Assembly: GCF_000765145.1 (NCBI RefSeq)
Contig: NZ_JMGA01000019.1
Location: forward strand, 1 to 64,000
Reading direction: 5' to 3'
From: Desulfosporosinus sp. HMP52
Lineage (GTDB): Bacteria > Bacillota > Desulfitobacteriia > Desulfitobacteriales > Desulfitobacteriaceae
DNA length: 64,000 nucleotides
Each line of letters begins with the position of its first letter. Position 1 is the first letter of the stretch. The translations under genes were made by a program, and so were the position numbers. Below, piece by piece: positions 26,959 through 36,198 of the stretch. The notes under the pieces are model-generated. The model saw only the letters and a list, made by a program, of their open reading frames with translations, was not told where the DNA came from and did not search any database.

Positions 26959-28119
26959 ATGAATACCTTTAATAAACTTGGAATCGACGAATCTTTAGTA
27001 ACTGCTCTTAAACAACAAGGGATTGTTGAGCCAACTGTAATTCAAGAGCAAGCAATACCCTATATCTTAGCTGCGAAAGATGTATTGGGCCAGTCAGAAA
27101 CAGGAACAGGTAAAACCTTAGCTTTTCTGCTTCCGATTATTCAAAAGATCGATACTCTCAAGAAAGAAACTCAAGCAATGATTCTTACTCCTACCCATGA
27201 ACTAGCAATCCAAATTCAGCGTGAGATAGAAACTTTAGTAAAAGATTCTGGTATTGCAGTTACTTCCGCTGCAATCATTGGAAACGTAAATATTTCTCGG
27301 CAAATTGAAAAATTAAAGCAAAAACCGCATATAATAGTGGGTTCCAGTGGAAGAATTCTTGAGCTAATTCAAAAGAAAAAGATAGTAGCTCAAACTGTTA
27401 AGACAATTGTGCTTGATGAAGCTGATCGTCTGCTTGATGAAAATAACAGCGATATTGTTAAAGGGGTAATAAAGACGACCCTAAGCAGAACCCAGCTATT
27501 GTTGTTTTCGGCGACCTTATCCCCGCTGACCGAACAGAAGGCATCGGCACTATTAAAAACTCCTGAAGTCATTCGAGTGACCGAAACAATCATGATTGCT
27601 CCCACTGTTGAACATATGTATTTTTTAGCAGAACAGAGAGATAAAATTGAAGCCCTGAGAAAATTAATTAGAATAATCATCCCTACGCGAGGGCTGATTT
27701 TTATTAATAAAAGTGAAGAGATTGAAAAAACCGTCTTAACACTAAAATATCACGGTTTAGAAGCAGAAGGCATTTTTGGAGGGGCTAAAAAGGCTGAACG
27801 AAAAAAGGCGATGGATGACTTTAGGAGTGGAAAAAGCTCATTGTTAGTGGCTTCAGATATAGCTGCCAGAGGATTAGACATAAAGGGTATCACCCATATC
27901 TTTAACTTAGATTTGTCGGAAGATCCTCAGCTTTATCTTCATAGAGTCGGCAGAACAGGCAGGGCAGGTAATAAGGGGATTGCAATTTCAATCGTCAATC
28001 CACAGGAGGTTCAGGTTTTAAGAAAGTTAGAAAGCGTTTTTGGAATTCAGATTAGCTCCAAGGAAATGTCTCAAGGAAAGATCGTTGACGTAAGAAAAAA
28101 GTTACAGAGGAAAGTGTGA
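26959..28119 (+). CDS. DEAD-box RNA helicase
   Basis: A 386-residue helicase core with the nine standard motifs: Q-motif (ATVIQEQ-like PTVIQEQAIP), motif I SETGTGKT, motif II DEADR (a DEAD-type variant ending in Arg), motif III SAT, and motif VI HRVGRTGRAG. It has essentially no C-terminal extension, unlike CshA or DbpA, so it is a minimal form. It unwinds short RNA duplexes, in ribosome assembly, mRNA decay or cold adaptation. No clear ribosome binding site is seen (ACAGGATGGATTATCA before ATG). Confidence 0.88.
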   Translation: MNTFNKLGIDESLVTALKQQGIVEPTVIQEQAIPYILAAKDVLGQSETGTGKTLAFLLPIIQKIDTLKKETQAMILTPTHELAIQIQREIETLVKDSGIAVTSAAIIGNVNISRQIEKLKQKPHIIVGSSGRILELIQKKKIVAQTVKTIVLDEADRLLDENNSDIVKGVIKTTLSRTQLLLFSATLSPLTEQKASALLKTPEVIRVTETIMIAPTVEHMYFLAEQRDKIEALRKLIRIIIPTRGLIFINKSEEIEKTVLTLKYHGLEAEGIFGGAKKAERKKAMDDFRSGKSSLLVASDIAARGLDIKGITHIFNLDLSEDPQLYLHRVGRTGRAGNKGIAISIVNPQEVQVLRKLESVFGIQISSKEMSQGKIVDVRKKLQRKV

Positions 28120-28188
28120 TGTAGTATAATCAAGTAAAACCTAGATGGAATCCAAGGGTTTAGCCACGAAGTGGAGGGAATTCTTGAT

Positions 28189-29073
28189 ATGCAGTCTTCT
28201 CCTTTAGAGTTAGCGCAAAAACTAGATGAAGAAGGTTATTTAATAGATCCAATAACAGCGACAACCTTATTTCTTGCTTTAGCCCTAGATAAACCTTGTC
28301 TTATTGAAGGGCCTGCCGGGGTGGGCAAGACACAGTTGGCTTTAGCTCTGGCGCGAGCAGAGAAAAGAAGACTTATTAGGTTACAGTGTTATGAAGGACT
28401 TGATTTAAGTAAGGCGTTGTATGATTGGAATTATGCTAAACAACTCTTGCGCTTGCAGCTTGCCAAAACTGAAGAGTGGGATGAAATAAAGTTTGATTTA
28501 TTTTCGGAAGAGTTTTTACTCTCTCGGCCGCTTTTAGAAGCAATTCTATCTTCTGAGCCAGTTCTATTACTCATTGATGAGTTAGATAAAAGCGATGAAG
28601 AATTTGAGAGCTTTCTTCTGGAGCTGCTAGCTGAGCGACAGGTTTCTATTCCCGAATTAGGAACTATAACTTCGAAAACAAAACCAATTGTAATTTTAAC
28701 CAGCAATAATTCTCGCGATTTTAGCGATGCCTTAAGACGACGTTGTATACATATTTATTTGACATATCCCAGCTTAGATAGAGAAATATCGATTCTTAGA
28801 GCCCATGCTCCGGAGCTGGCGGATAGCTTAGTTAGAGATGTTTGTGAGTTTGTTGCTAAAGTAAGAAAATTGCCGTTGCAGAAGCTGCCTAGTGTATCCG
28901 AGACCATTGACTATGCTCGGGCCTTAAAAGTTCTTCAGATGGAGGAATTGAATTATGGTAACCTCCTTGGGACTTTGAGCGTTTTGTTAAAATACCCTAA
29001 GGACATTGGGAAGCTAGAAGAACGCCTTAAAAAGTGGGAAACCGAGAGTAGACAAAGTAAGGATAATCAATAA
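28189..29073 (+). CDS. MoxR-family AAA+ ATPase
   Basis: A 294-residue MoxR-type AAA+ protein: Walker A GPAGVGKTQ, Walker B LLIDELDKSD, sensor-1 LTSNNSRDFSDALRRRC with arginine finger. Such ATPases act as chaperones that activate or insert cofactors into enzymes, working with a VWA protein, which is encoded next. ATG 28189 is ten bases after GTGGAGGG; an in-frame GTG at 28171 overlaps that site. It is contiguous with the following gene (stop TAA immediately before the next ATG). In CO dehydrogenase clusters the pair is CoxD/CoxE, but no cox genes are nearby. Confidence 0.88.
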   Translation: MQSSPLELAQKLDEEGYLIDPITATTLFLALALDKPCLIEGPAGVGKTQLALALARAEKRRLIRLQCYEGLDLSKALYDWNYAKQLLRLQLAKTEEWDEIKFDLFSEEFLLSRPLLEAILSSEPVLLLIDELDKSDEEFESFLLELLAERQVSIPELGTITSKTKPIVILTSNNSRDFSDALRRRCIHIYLTYPSLDREISILRAHAPELADSLVRDVCEFVAKVRKLPLQKLPSVSETIDYARALKVLQMEELNYGNLLGTLSVLLKYPKDIGKLEERLKKWETESRQSKDNQ

Positions 29074-30438
29074 ATGGGAGCTATGAATGGATGGACTTTT
29101 ATTCGTCTAATCAATGCTCTCAGGCAAGTTTCTCTATCAATATCCGCTAAAGATATTCTGGATGCTCAAACCTGTCTGGCTCGCTACCCGGAAATACCGC
29201 CTAAACAAATATTGAGATCATTATTTATTCATCGCCCACAAGATACTGGGGTCTTTGAGGCGGTATGGAGAATAGTCGTAGGATGTGCAGAGTCCTTAAA
29301 TTCTCAGGATTCAAAGGATACATCTGTCAAAAAGGATTTGGAAGACCATAATAGTCCAGGGATAGGCGGACAAGGCACGGGTCGCGGTACCGGAGGAATT
29401 AGCCTTACAAGTTGCAGAAATATTCTGGATTCGTCTAAAGTTTCCAGAATGATTTCCTTATCGAGGATAGAAGAGTTGGTAGGTAGTGAGCAGGAATTTG
29501 AAGATATTGTGAAAAAGATTTTAACGGATCTGGATTATTTTACTTGGATTAATTCTTCTGACTTGGCTTATCAACGGGGTTCGCTTTCAGAAGATGATTG
29601 GATTTTACATCATAATGCTCGAGCCACTATCATAAATGAAATTCAGCAGCAGATTTTGACGGTTCAGGTAAAGCACCATAACAGTTGGGAACCCCTGGTT
29701 CGACAGCATTGGCTATATAAATCTTTAAGTTTATTGTCAGAAGAGGAAAAGGAGCTTGTAAAATCCAGTATTAGAAAATGGACCCGGAAATTAGCCTTAA
29801 ATCAAGGAGCTCGATGGAAATCCTCTAAGAAAGGAACCATAGATATAGCTCAAATCATTCGGCAAAGTGTTCAATGGGATGGACATTTCTTTAAACTATA
29901 CTTTAGAAATAAAATACCGCAAGTACCGGAATTAGTAGTGCTTTGCGATGTTTCAAATTCAATGGCCTCCTTCGTGGAATTCTTAATCTATGTGGTGACC
30001 TGCTTTAGAGAGAGAATTAGAAAGGTACGAATATTGTTTTTCATTGATTCAATATGGGATGTGACTGAGCTTGTTAGGAATGAAGAATTAACTGAAGTAA
30101 AACAGGAAATAAAAAGCTGGGGTCATAAAGTGAGTTCTGGCTTTTCGAATTATGGAGCTGTCTTCAGAGAACTTGCAGAGAAAAAACTCCAAGATATATC
30201 TTCGCAAGCAGTGCTTGTTATTCTGGGAGATGGTAAGAACAACTATCATCAAGCTCAAGCAGAATATCTTGCTCAGATCGCGGAAAAAGTACGCAAGGTG
30301 TTTTGGCTGAATCCTTTGGAAAGAAGTGAGTGGTCGGAACCGGATAATACAATGAGAGAATATCAAATCTATTGTTCTAAGGTATATCGGTGCCGTACTG
30401 CGAGAGATTTACAGAAAATCGTAAAAGATGTGTTTTAG
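29074..30438 (+). CDS. VWA domain protein (CoxE-like)
   Basis: A 454-residue protein with a C-terminal von Willebrand factor A domain (about residues 285-450). The MIDAS motif DxSxS is seen in LCDVSNSMASF and the downstream Thr/Asp positions are plausible (LGDGKNN). The N-terminal half is helical with a Gly-rich linker (IGGQGTGRGTGG). Together with the MoxR ATPase it forms a chaperone pair; the client is unknown. The start may be ATG 29074 (directly after the MoxR stop) or ATG 29083. Confidence 0.82.
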   Translation: MGAMNGWTFIRLINALRQVSLSISAKDILDAQTCLARYPEIPPKQILRSLFIHRPQDTGVFEAVWRIVVGCAESLNSQDSKDTSVKKDLEDHNSPGIGGQGTGRGTGGISLTSCRNILDSSKVSRMISLSRIEELVGSEQEFEDIVKKILTDLDYFTWINSSDLAYQRGSLSEDDWILHHNARATIINEIQQQILTVQVKHHNSWEPLVRQHWLYKSLSLLSEEEKELVKSSIRKWTRKLALNQGARWKSSKKGTIDIAQIIRQSVQWDGHFFKLYFRNKIPQVPELVVLCDVSNSMASFVEFLIYVVTCFRERIRKVRILFFIDSIWDVTELVRNEELTEVKQEIKSWGHKVSSGFSNYGAVFRELAEKKLQDISSQAVLVILGDGKNNYHQAQAEYLAQIAEKVRKVFWLNPLERSEWSEPDNTMREYQIYCSKVYRCRTARDLQKIVKDVF

Positions 30439-30481
30439 CGATAAAGGCATATAAGCTGAAGCTTTGTACAATGCATATTGT

Positions 30482-30526
30482 AAAAATGTCGGTTGTCTTC
30501 GATGAAGCAGCCGGCATTTTTTTTTT
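30482..30526 (+). terminator. Terminator after the VWA gene
   Basis: AAAAATGTCGGTTG (30482-30495) pairs with CAGCCGGCATTTTT (30508-30521) and continues into a ten-T run. Confidence 0.85.
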
Positions 30527-30708
30527 GACTATTATCAGACCTCAGAATCTCCACTTCTTTTCTGTGAGCTCTTCAAGCCACTTTACAATTTTAACAAGTA
30601 CTACATTTTACTGACACCAAATGATTATGTCATGTATATACTGCTATAAGGCATATGCTGATATTGTTGACCGATACATATAGGTAGGTATTTAGGGGGT
30701 GTCTTGTA

Positions 30709-31761
30709 ATGATAAAACATACTGTTAAAAAGGGTGAAACACTACATAATATTGCAAAGAAGTACGGTATAAACCTTAACGCATTACTGGCTGTTAATTC
30801 ATCGATTAGAAACCCTGCGTTAATCCAGCCGGGTCAAGTAATTAACATTCCAAGGCCGGCAGTTCAGAGAACCATTGTAATTCCCCGAGAAAACTATGGT
30901 TATGACGAAATGCTTAATGATCTGCAGTCTCTGGAAGAGTTATATCCTTTTATTGAAGTCAACTCTATTGGATCTACCGTTATGGGCCGTTCTATTCCGG
31001 TTGTAAAGCTCGGACATGGAAAAAAGGAAGTCCACTATAATGGTTCTTTTCATGCTAATGAATGGATTACAACTGTCCTGTTAATGAAGTTCATTGAAAA
31101 CTATGCTAAAGCATATGCTTCAGGGAAAAAAATCGGTTCCTTTAATATCCCAGGCTTGTTTGAAACGACTTCTTTATGGATTGTTCCTATGGTCAATCCG
31201 GATGGAGTGCAGCTTGTGCAGGGGAAAATTGCGACGAACACTAAGACTTATCAAACTGCCTTAATGATTAATTCAGGTTCTCGAGATTTCAGTGGGTGGA
31301 AAGCCAATATTCGAGGTGTAGACTTAAACGATCAATTTCCAGCTCATTGGGAAACTGAAGTTTCGAGACGAGCAGCATCTGCGCCTTCCCCGCAGAATTA
31401 TCCCGGGAATGCACCTCTATCAGAGCCGGAGTCTAGGGCTATAGCGGAGTTTACCCGATCACATAATTTTCGGTTGGTTAGTGCATTCCATACCCAAGGA
31501 GAGGAGATTTATTGGGGATATCGGGGGTTAGAGCCTAATGAATCTCAACTGATCGTAACCCGTTTGGTTGAAGTCAGTGGATATGAAGCTGTTCGTTATG
31601 TTGAAAGTGATGCAGGGTATAAGGATTGGTTTATTCAAGATTGGAGACGCCCGGGATTTACCGTCGAGTGTGGTCTTGGGGTAAATCCTCTGCCCATTGC
31701 TCAGTTCTGGGATATTTGGGGCAAAGTGATCGGGATTTTCTTGATGGGAATTAATGTTTAG
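30709..31761 (+). CDS. LysM-M14 zinc carboxypeptidase
   Basis: A 350-residue protein: one LysM peptidoglycan-binding repeat (about 1-46, HTVKKGETLHNIAKKYGIN) followed by an M14 peptidase. Zinc ligands are in HANEW (His and Glu), a second His lies in SAFHTQGEE, and the catalytic Glu is in FTVECGLG. The architecture matches gamma-D-glutamyl-diaminopimelate endopeptidase I of spore-formers, which trims cortex or wall peptides. No signal peptide is visible, as in sporulation-associated members released in the mother cell. GGGGGTG lies ahead of ATG. Confidence 0.88.
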   Translation: MIKHTVKKGETLHNIAKKYGINLNALLAVNSSIRNPALIQPGQVINIPRPAVQRTIVIPRENYGYDEMLNDLQSLEELYPFIEVNSIGSTVMGRSIPVVKLGHGKKEVHYNGSFHANEWITTVLLMKFIENYAKAYASGKKIGSFNIPGLFETTSLWIVPMVNPDGVQLVQGKIATNTKTYQTALMINSGSRDFSGWKANIRGVDLNDQFPAHWETEVSRRAASAPSPQNYPGNAPLSEPESRAIAEFTRSHNFRLVSAFHTQGEEIYWGYRGLEPNESQLIVTRLVEVSGYEAVRYVESDAGYKDWFIQDWRRPGFTVECGLGVNPLPIAQFWDIWGKVIGIFLMGINV

Positions 31762-31780
31762 AAAACTGGTTGAGTTTATC

Positions 31781-31972
31781 TCATTTCTTAATTTCCCTGG
31801 CAATTAATGCAGCCCCTAAAGCGGCTGTGATGACTGGTTCTTGTGATATAAGTAAGGAAAAGAACTTTTTGTCTGGGTAACGCTTCATTCGATAATTGCC
31901 CTTTAAGCTGGCCTCTTTAAGAAGTAATTCCAGTGCATTTGAAAAGTTTATTTGGCCGTTATTATCAGACAT
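31781..31972 (-). CDS. Small hypothetical protein (63 residues)
   Basis: A short reading frame with a good GAGAGGAG site eight bases ahead of its ATG. The C-terminal half is hydrophobic (PVITAALGAALIAREIKK), the N-terminal half amphipathic with the motif ALELLLKEASLK. It lies downstream of the acyl-CoA ligase on the same strand. I do not recognise the family; Firmicutes have many such small sporulation or membrane proteins. Confidence 0.6.
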   Translation of the reverse strand: MSDNNGQINFSNALELLLKEASLKGNYRMKRYPDKKFFSLLISQEPVITAALGAALIAREIKK

Positions 31973-32033
31973 TCATAGTACTCCTCTCCATATGTTTAAC
32001 ACTTTGATTTTGGGTTTGTTGATAAGATTGATA

Positions 32034-33719
32034 CTATTCCTCACGAAGAGCACGTTTCAAAATTTTCCCAATAGCAGTCATAGGAAGCTCATCTCGAATC
32101 TCTACCTGCTGAGGGACTTTGTACGGTAAAAGATGTTGTCGGCAAAATTTGATAACATCATGCTCCTTGGCACTGGCGTCTTCTTTTAAAGTAATAAATG
32201 CCTTAACGACCTCCCCTTTATAATCGTCAGGAATACCGATTACGCATGCCTCTTTTACAGATGGATATTGGTAGAGGACATCTTCAACTTCGCGGGGATA
32301 GACATTAAATCCCCCGCTAATAATCATGTCCTTCTTGCGATCGATTAAATAGAAGTAACCATCTTCATCCATATAGCCAATATCGCCGGTATATAACCAA
32401 CCTTCTCGAAGTGCTTGAGAAGTTTCTAGAGGTTGATTATAATATCCGAGCATGACCTCCGGACCCGTGAGTGATATTTCGCCGACTTCTAGGGGCGGCA
32501 AGTTCTTCCCGGTCTGAAGATCTTTTACTTGCATATAGACATCCGGAAAGGGTATCCCAATACTGCCGGTTTTATTAACACCACGATAGGGGTTGGCACA
32601 GACAGCTGTAACCACTTCAGTCAACCCATAGCCTTCCATAAGCCTGCTTCCTGTTAGGTCTTCGAATTTGCGCTTAACTTCAGGGGCTAAAGGAGCTGCT
32701 CCGACAAAACAACCTCGCAGAGAGGAAAGATTATACCGAGATAAACAGGGATTGTTAATAAGGCCTATAAACATGGTAGGAACTCCAGCAAATAGTGTTG
32801 GATGGTAGCGATGAATACCTTTGAGAATCTCATCTCCATTAAAACGCGGAATAAGGACACAGGAAGATCCTGAGATTAAAGGTGCATTCATACAAACTGA
32901 CATTCCAAAACCATGAAATATTGGTAGAACTGCAAGTAAACGATCATTTTTATGCATTTGAACCCAGGCTGCGCCCTGACTCGCATTGGCAACTAAGGCT
33001 TGATGTGTGAGCATAACCCCTTTCGGCTTACCGGTTGTTCCTCCGGTATAAATTAACACTGCGATATCTCTATAAAGATCAATTGCGCAAGGGTTGGGTA
33101 GCTGTTCTTTTTGAACAAGTAGGGTTTTAAGCCACTGGCAATAGGGTAAGCGTGCTTTGGTTTCGGCAGGTACTTTCCTTGACAATCGATAAATATATTT
33201 AATTGGGATAGGCATAAATTCATTTAGCCCCGTATAATAGGTATGTTCTAAGATCAGATGCTCGTTATTGTTGTGTAAAGATCGCCGTACGTTTTCCAAT
33301 CGCCCAGCTAAGAGATCCAAACTAATAACCATACGGACTTGGGCATCACGAAAAATATGAATTAGTTCAGATTCTGTGCTTAAAGGATTAACTGGGACTA
33401 CTATTGCGCCTAAACTTAAGATGGCATAGTAACTTATTACATATTGAGGGCAGTTCGGCAGTAATAATGCGATTCGATCACCCTGTTGAATGCCAATTTT
33501 ATGTAATGATGTTGTTAAGCTATTAATATATGAGCCTAATTGTTGATAACTTATCTTGCGGCCGAAAAAAATCAAGGCAATAGCCTCAGCGTGATTTTTG
33601 ACACTTTTATGAAATAAACTAGGAAGAGGTTCTTGAGGATAACTCAATGTTATAGGAACCTCAGAATCATAATGTTTGGTCCAAGGAAGGAATTTTTCAT
33701 GGGTAGAGACCTTGCTCAT
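32034..33719 (-). CDS. AMP-dependent acyl-CoA synthetase/ligase
   Basis: A 561-residue adenylate-forming enzyme, size and motifs as in long-chain fatty-acid CoA ligases: P-loop YTGGTTGKPKGVMLTH, A5 GYGLTE, A7 YTGDIGYMDEDGY, A8 DRKKDMIISGG and catalytic Lys in IGKILKRAL. It activates a carboxylic acid as acyl-AMP then acyl-CoA. Substrate length is not readable. A GGGGG site precedes the ATG. No beta-oxidation genes adjoin; it is divergent from desulfoferrodoxin. Confidence 0.88.
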   Translation of the reverse strand: MSKVSTHEKFLPWTKHYDSEVPITLSYPQEPLPSLFHKSVKNHAEAIALIFFGRKISYQQLGSYINSLTTSLHKIGIQQGDRIALLLPNCPQYVISYYAILSLGAIVVPVNPLSTESELIHIFRDAQVRMVISLDLLAGRLENVRRSLHNNNEHLILEHTYYTGLNEFMPIPIKYIYRLSRKVPAETKARLPYCQWLKTLLVQKEQLPNPCAIDLYRDIAVLIYTGGTTGKPKGVMLTHQALVANASQGAAWVQMHKNDRLLAVLPIFHGFGMSVCMNAPLISGSSCVLIPRFNGDEILKGIHRYHPTLFAGVPTMFIGLINNPCLSRYNLSSLRGCFVGAAPLAPEVKRKFEDLTGSRLMEGYGLTEVVTAVCANPYRGVNKTGSIGIPFPDVYMQVKDLQTGKNLPPLEVGEISLTGPEVMLGYYNQPLETSQALREGWLYTGDIGYMDEDGYFYLIDRKKDMIISGGFNVYPREVEDVLYQYPSVKEACVIGIPDDYKGEVVKAFITLKEDASAKEHDVIKFCRQHLLPYKVPQQVEIRDELPMTAIGKILKRALREE

Positions 33720-33970
33720 CGCTTTTCCCCCTTTGAAAAAGTTAATTTAGTATATATCATTACTATATAGGGATATGTTTTGATGATAAAAAATATTTTA
33801 AATATTCAAAAAATAACCATTCTTAGAGTTGTCTTTGCGATTTGAAATTATTGGAGATAAATTCGTTTTTAATTTTTATTGCAAAAAAGTAATATTTATA
33901 AGGAGGAAAATTTAAATATTTGGAGAATACTATTACACATAGAATTAATCTAAAAGATGGAGGCTGAACT

Positions 33971-34354
33971 ATGACAAATCTAAGAGAACTTTATGTATGT
34001 AGCATTTGTGGTAATGTTGTGGAGGTTGTTAATACTGGAGCATCTGCATTGGTCTGTTGTAATAAACCGATGAATATACTACAGGCGGGTACAACAGATG
34101 CTAGCCTAGAAAAACATGTTCCTGTAATTGAAGCAGTAAGTGGGGGTATTAAAGTTAAAGTTGGCAGTGCTGCTCACCCTATGGAAGAAAAACATTTCAT
34201 TCGGTTTATAGAGGTTTTGACAAAGGAACAAGTCCTTAGGGCAGAACTTGAACCGGGGCAAGCGCCTGAAGCTACTTTCTTGGTTGCTGAAAACGAGGTT
34301 ATTGAGGTTAGAGAATACTGTAACATTCATGGTCTATGGAAGACGAGTAAGTAA
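33971..34354 (+). CDS. dfx: Desulfoferrodoxin (superoxide reductase)
   Basis: A 127-residue two-iron desulfoferrodoxin. The N-terminal desulforedoxin centre has Cys10, Cys13, Cys29 and Cys30. The catalytic centre has His49, His69, His75, Cys117 and His120, with the conserved Glu-Lys (EEKHF) that supplies Lys74 near the open iron site. It reduces superoxide to hydrogen peroxide, an anaerobe's oxygen defence, using electrons from rubredoxin or similar. GGAGG precedes the ATG. It stands alone between its own promoter region and a terminator. Confidence 0.95.
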   Translation: MTNLRELYVCSICGNVVEVVNTGASALVCCNKPMNILQAGTTDASLEKHVPVIEAVSGGIKVKVGSAAHPMEEKHFIRFIEVLTKEQVLRAELEPGQAPEATFLVAENEVIEVREYCNIHGLWKTSK

Positions 34355-34367
34355 AATGGTTAATAGA

Positions 34368-34404
34368 GCAGGTAGGTAGGCAAGTTTTACCTGCCTGCTT
34401 TTTT
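34368..34404 (+). terminator. Terminator after desulfoferrodoxin
   Basis: GCAGGTAGG (34368-34376) pairs with CCTGCCTGC (34390-34398) with a wobble, then T6. Confidence 0.85.
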
Positions 34405-34608
34405 CAGCATCCACGGTTATTTATTACAACGGCGATGCTTTTGTTCTTTTATGACTTTAAATTAGGATTGCTTGACACTTTTAGAGGGATATTCTATAGT
34501 TTTATTGTAATAGGTAAAAATGTTCTATTATGATTACAATGTGGTGTTTAGAACTTTACATAATCACCAGTCTGTTATAGCAAAATGTTAATGGAAGGGG
34601 TAAAAACT

Positions 34609-35496
34609 ATGAACCTAACTAAAGAGAATACAATTATTGGCTTTATTGGTACAGGTGTTATGGGTAAGAGCATGGCCGGTCACTTGCTTAAGGCGGGATA
34701 TAGGGTAGTGGTCTACAACCGCACTAAGGCAAGCGCTGAGGATTTAATTATAATGGGTGCAGTGTGGGAAGATTCAATTGCGGCGTTAGCTGCCAAGTGT
34801 AATGTAGTTATTACAATGGTTGGTTATCCAAAAGATGTAGAAGAGGTATATCTAGGAACTAATGGAATTCTGCAAAATGCTAAGAAGGGCAGCTATTTCG
34901 TTGATATGACTACCTCATCTCCCGACCTTGCTAAGAAGATCTATAATGAGGCATCAGTCCTCGGTATGTATGTACTAGATGCACCCGTATCTGGAGGAGA
35001 TGTAGGAGCCAAAGAGGCTCGTCTGGCGATAATGGTCGGTGGGGATGAAGAAGTATTTAATAGAATACTGCCAATTTTTGGTTGCTTAGGGAAAAATATT
35101 GTTTTACAAGGAAGTGCCGGGGCCGGTCAATACACAAAGATGTGCAATCAAATAGTAATTGCCTCAACCATGATCGGGGTATGTGAATCAATGGCCTACG
35201 CTCAAAAGGCAGGGCTTAAGCCTGAGGTTGTCTTAAAAAGTATTGAAACGGGAGCGGCAGCAAGTTTCTCCTTAAGTAACCTTGCGCCGCGTATGTTAGC
35301 TAATAACTTTGCGCCGGGTTTTTATGTTAAGCATTTCATTAAGGATATGACGATTGCTTTAGAGTCCGCAAAACAGATGGGATTACTCACACCGGGTTTA
35401 GAGTTAGCAAAGACCTTATATGAGAAGCTCGCAGAACGTGGAGAGGAGAATAGCGGGACACAAGCGCTGTTCAAACTGTATCTGGAGCATAACTAA
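34609..35496 (+). CDS. Beta-hydroxyacid dehydrogenase (3-hydroxyisobutyrate/tartronate-semialdehyde type)
   Basis: A 295-residue NAD(P)-dependent oxidoreductase. Seen: Rossmann start IGFIGTGVMGKSMAGHL, substrate loop DAPVSGGDVGAKEARL and the catalytic Lys region KMCNQIVIA. The substrate could be 3-hydroxyisobutyrate, tartronate semialdehyde or another short beta-hydroxyacid. ATG 34609 follows GGAAGGGG; an in-frame ATG at 34585 overlaps nothing resembling a site. It is monocistronic, followed by a terminator. Confidence 0.85.
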   Translation: MNLTKENTIIGFIGTGVMGKSMAGHLLKAGYRVVVYNRTKASAEDLIIMGAVWEDSIAALAAKCNVVITMVGYPKDVEEVYLGTNGILQNAKKGSYFVDMTTSSPDLAKKIYNEASVLGMYVLDAPVSGGDVGAKEARLAIMVGGDEEVFNRILPIFGCLGKNIVLQGSAGAGQYTKMCNQIVIASTMIGVCESMAYAQKAGLKPEVVLKSIETGAAASFSLSNLAPRMLANNFAPGFYVKHFIKDMTIALESAKQMGLLTPGLELAKTLYEKLAERGEENSGTQALFKLYLEHN

Positions 35497-35515
35497 AGAT
35501 AATCGTAAATTGGTT

Positions 35516-35542
35516 AAGGAGAGCATATATGCTCTCCTTTTT
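35516..35542 (+). terminator. Palindromic terminator
   Basis: AAGGAGAGCATATATGCTCTCCTTTTT is a near-continuous palindrome with a T-run. The gap 35543-36198 up to qmoA then holds the box at 35950 and the structured leader at 36092; no gene was seen there. Confidence 0.8.
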
Positions 35543-35949
35543 AACAAGCTCAATATTAAGATTACATGAGGTTTCCTTATTGTGAATTTAAGGTTAGCAA
35601 TAAAACAGTAAAAAACTAGAAGGTATTTTTGGGGGATATGTAGAAGAGATGATAATATAAGGAAAAATTCGTAAAGATTAAGAAATAATATCCTGTATAA
35701 GGTGATTCCTTAGCTTTTTACATATTTTTCTGCCTATTTATAGCCGGAAACGATAATCGTATTTGCATAATAACTTCTATAGGAAGAGAATAGATCGTTA
35801 GAATATCATTTCAACTAGATTTACCAAGGTATCGGAGATCAGTTCACTATATAATATCTTAATTATCGCCATATTGACTTATTACGACCACAGTGCTAGT
35901 CTTATTTTGTAAGTGAAATAAATAATTTGCAAAATAATTAAATACAAGT

Positions 35950-35972
35950 TTGTGCATTTTGTTACGTTTGAC
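35950..35972. promoter_or_regulatory. 23-bp box shared by qmoA and sulP upstream regions
   Basis: TTGTGCA...ACGTTTGAC here matches 45680-45702 upstream of the SulP gene at 20 of 23 positions. It lies about 230 bases upstream of qmoA. A common regulator for sulfate uptake and APS reduction is the natural reading; I do not know the binding protein. Confidence 0.45.
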
Positions 35973-36091
35973 GTGATATATATCTAATAGGACAAGTTTT
36001 GTTGCTAATTAGTATGTGAAAGAAATCATATACCTCATGATCAACGAGTTAGTGGGAGCGAGAAAAAGCTAAATACTATGAAAGCAAATAT

Positions 36092-36168
36092 CTCCTATTA
36101 AGGTAGGAGGAGTGCTATAAGGTTGGTTCGAGAAAGCTCTTGATCCAACTGCCTCGGTTAATGCCGAG
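36092..36168 (+). promoter_or_regulatory. Structured leader upstream of qmoA
   Basis: Three consecutive hairpins: CTCCTA/TAGGAG (36092-36109), GTTGG/CCAAC with a partly paired interior (36122-36149), and CTCGG/CCGAG (36153-36168), ending about 20 bases before the AAGGGAGG site of qmoA. It is not a known riboswitch that I recognise. Confidence 0.4.
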
Positions 36169-36198
36169 AGTCTATTGACATATAAGGGAGGTAGAAGG

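Noticed and set aside
30415-30614. 74-codon frame after the VWA gene
   Set aside because: Runs through the terminator at 30482 and has no ribosome site.
36121-36180. Possible tRNA (GGTTCGA motif)
   Set aside because: No acceptor stem, anticodon arm or CCA-side pairing could be fitted; it fits the hairpin leader better.
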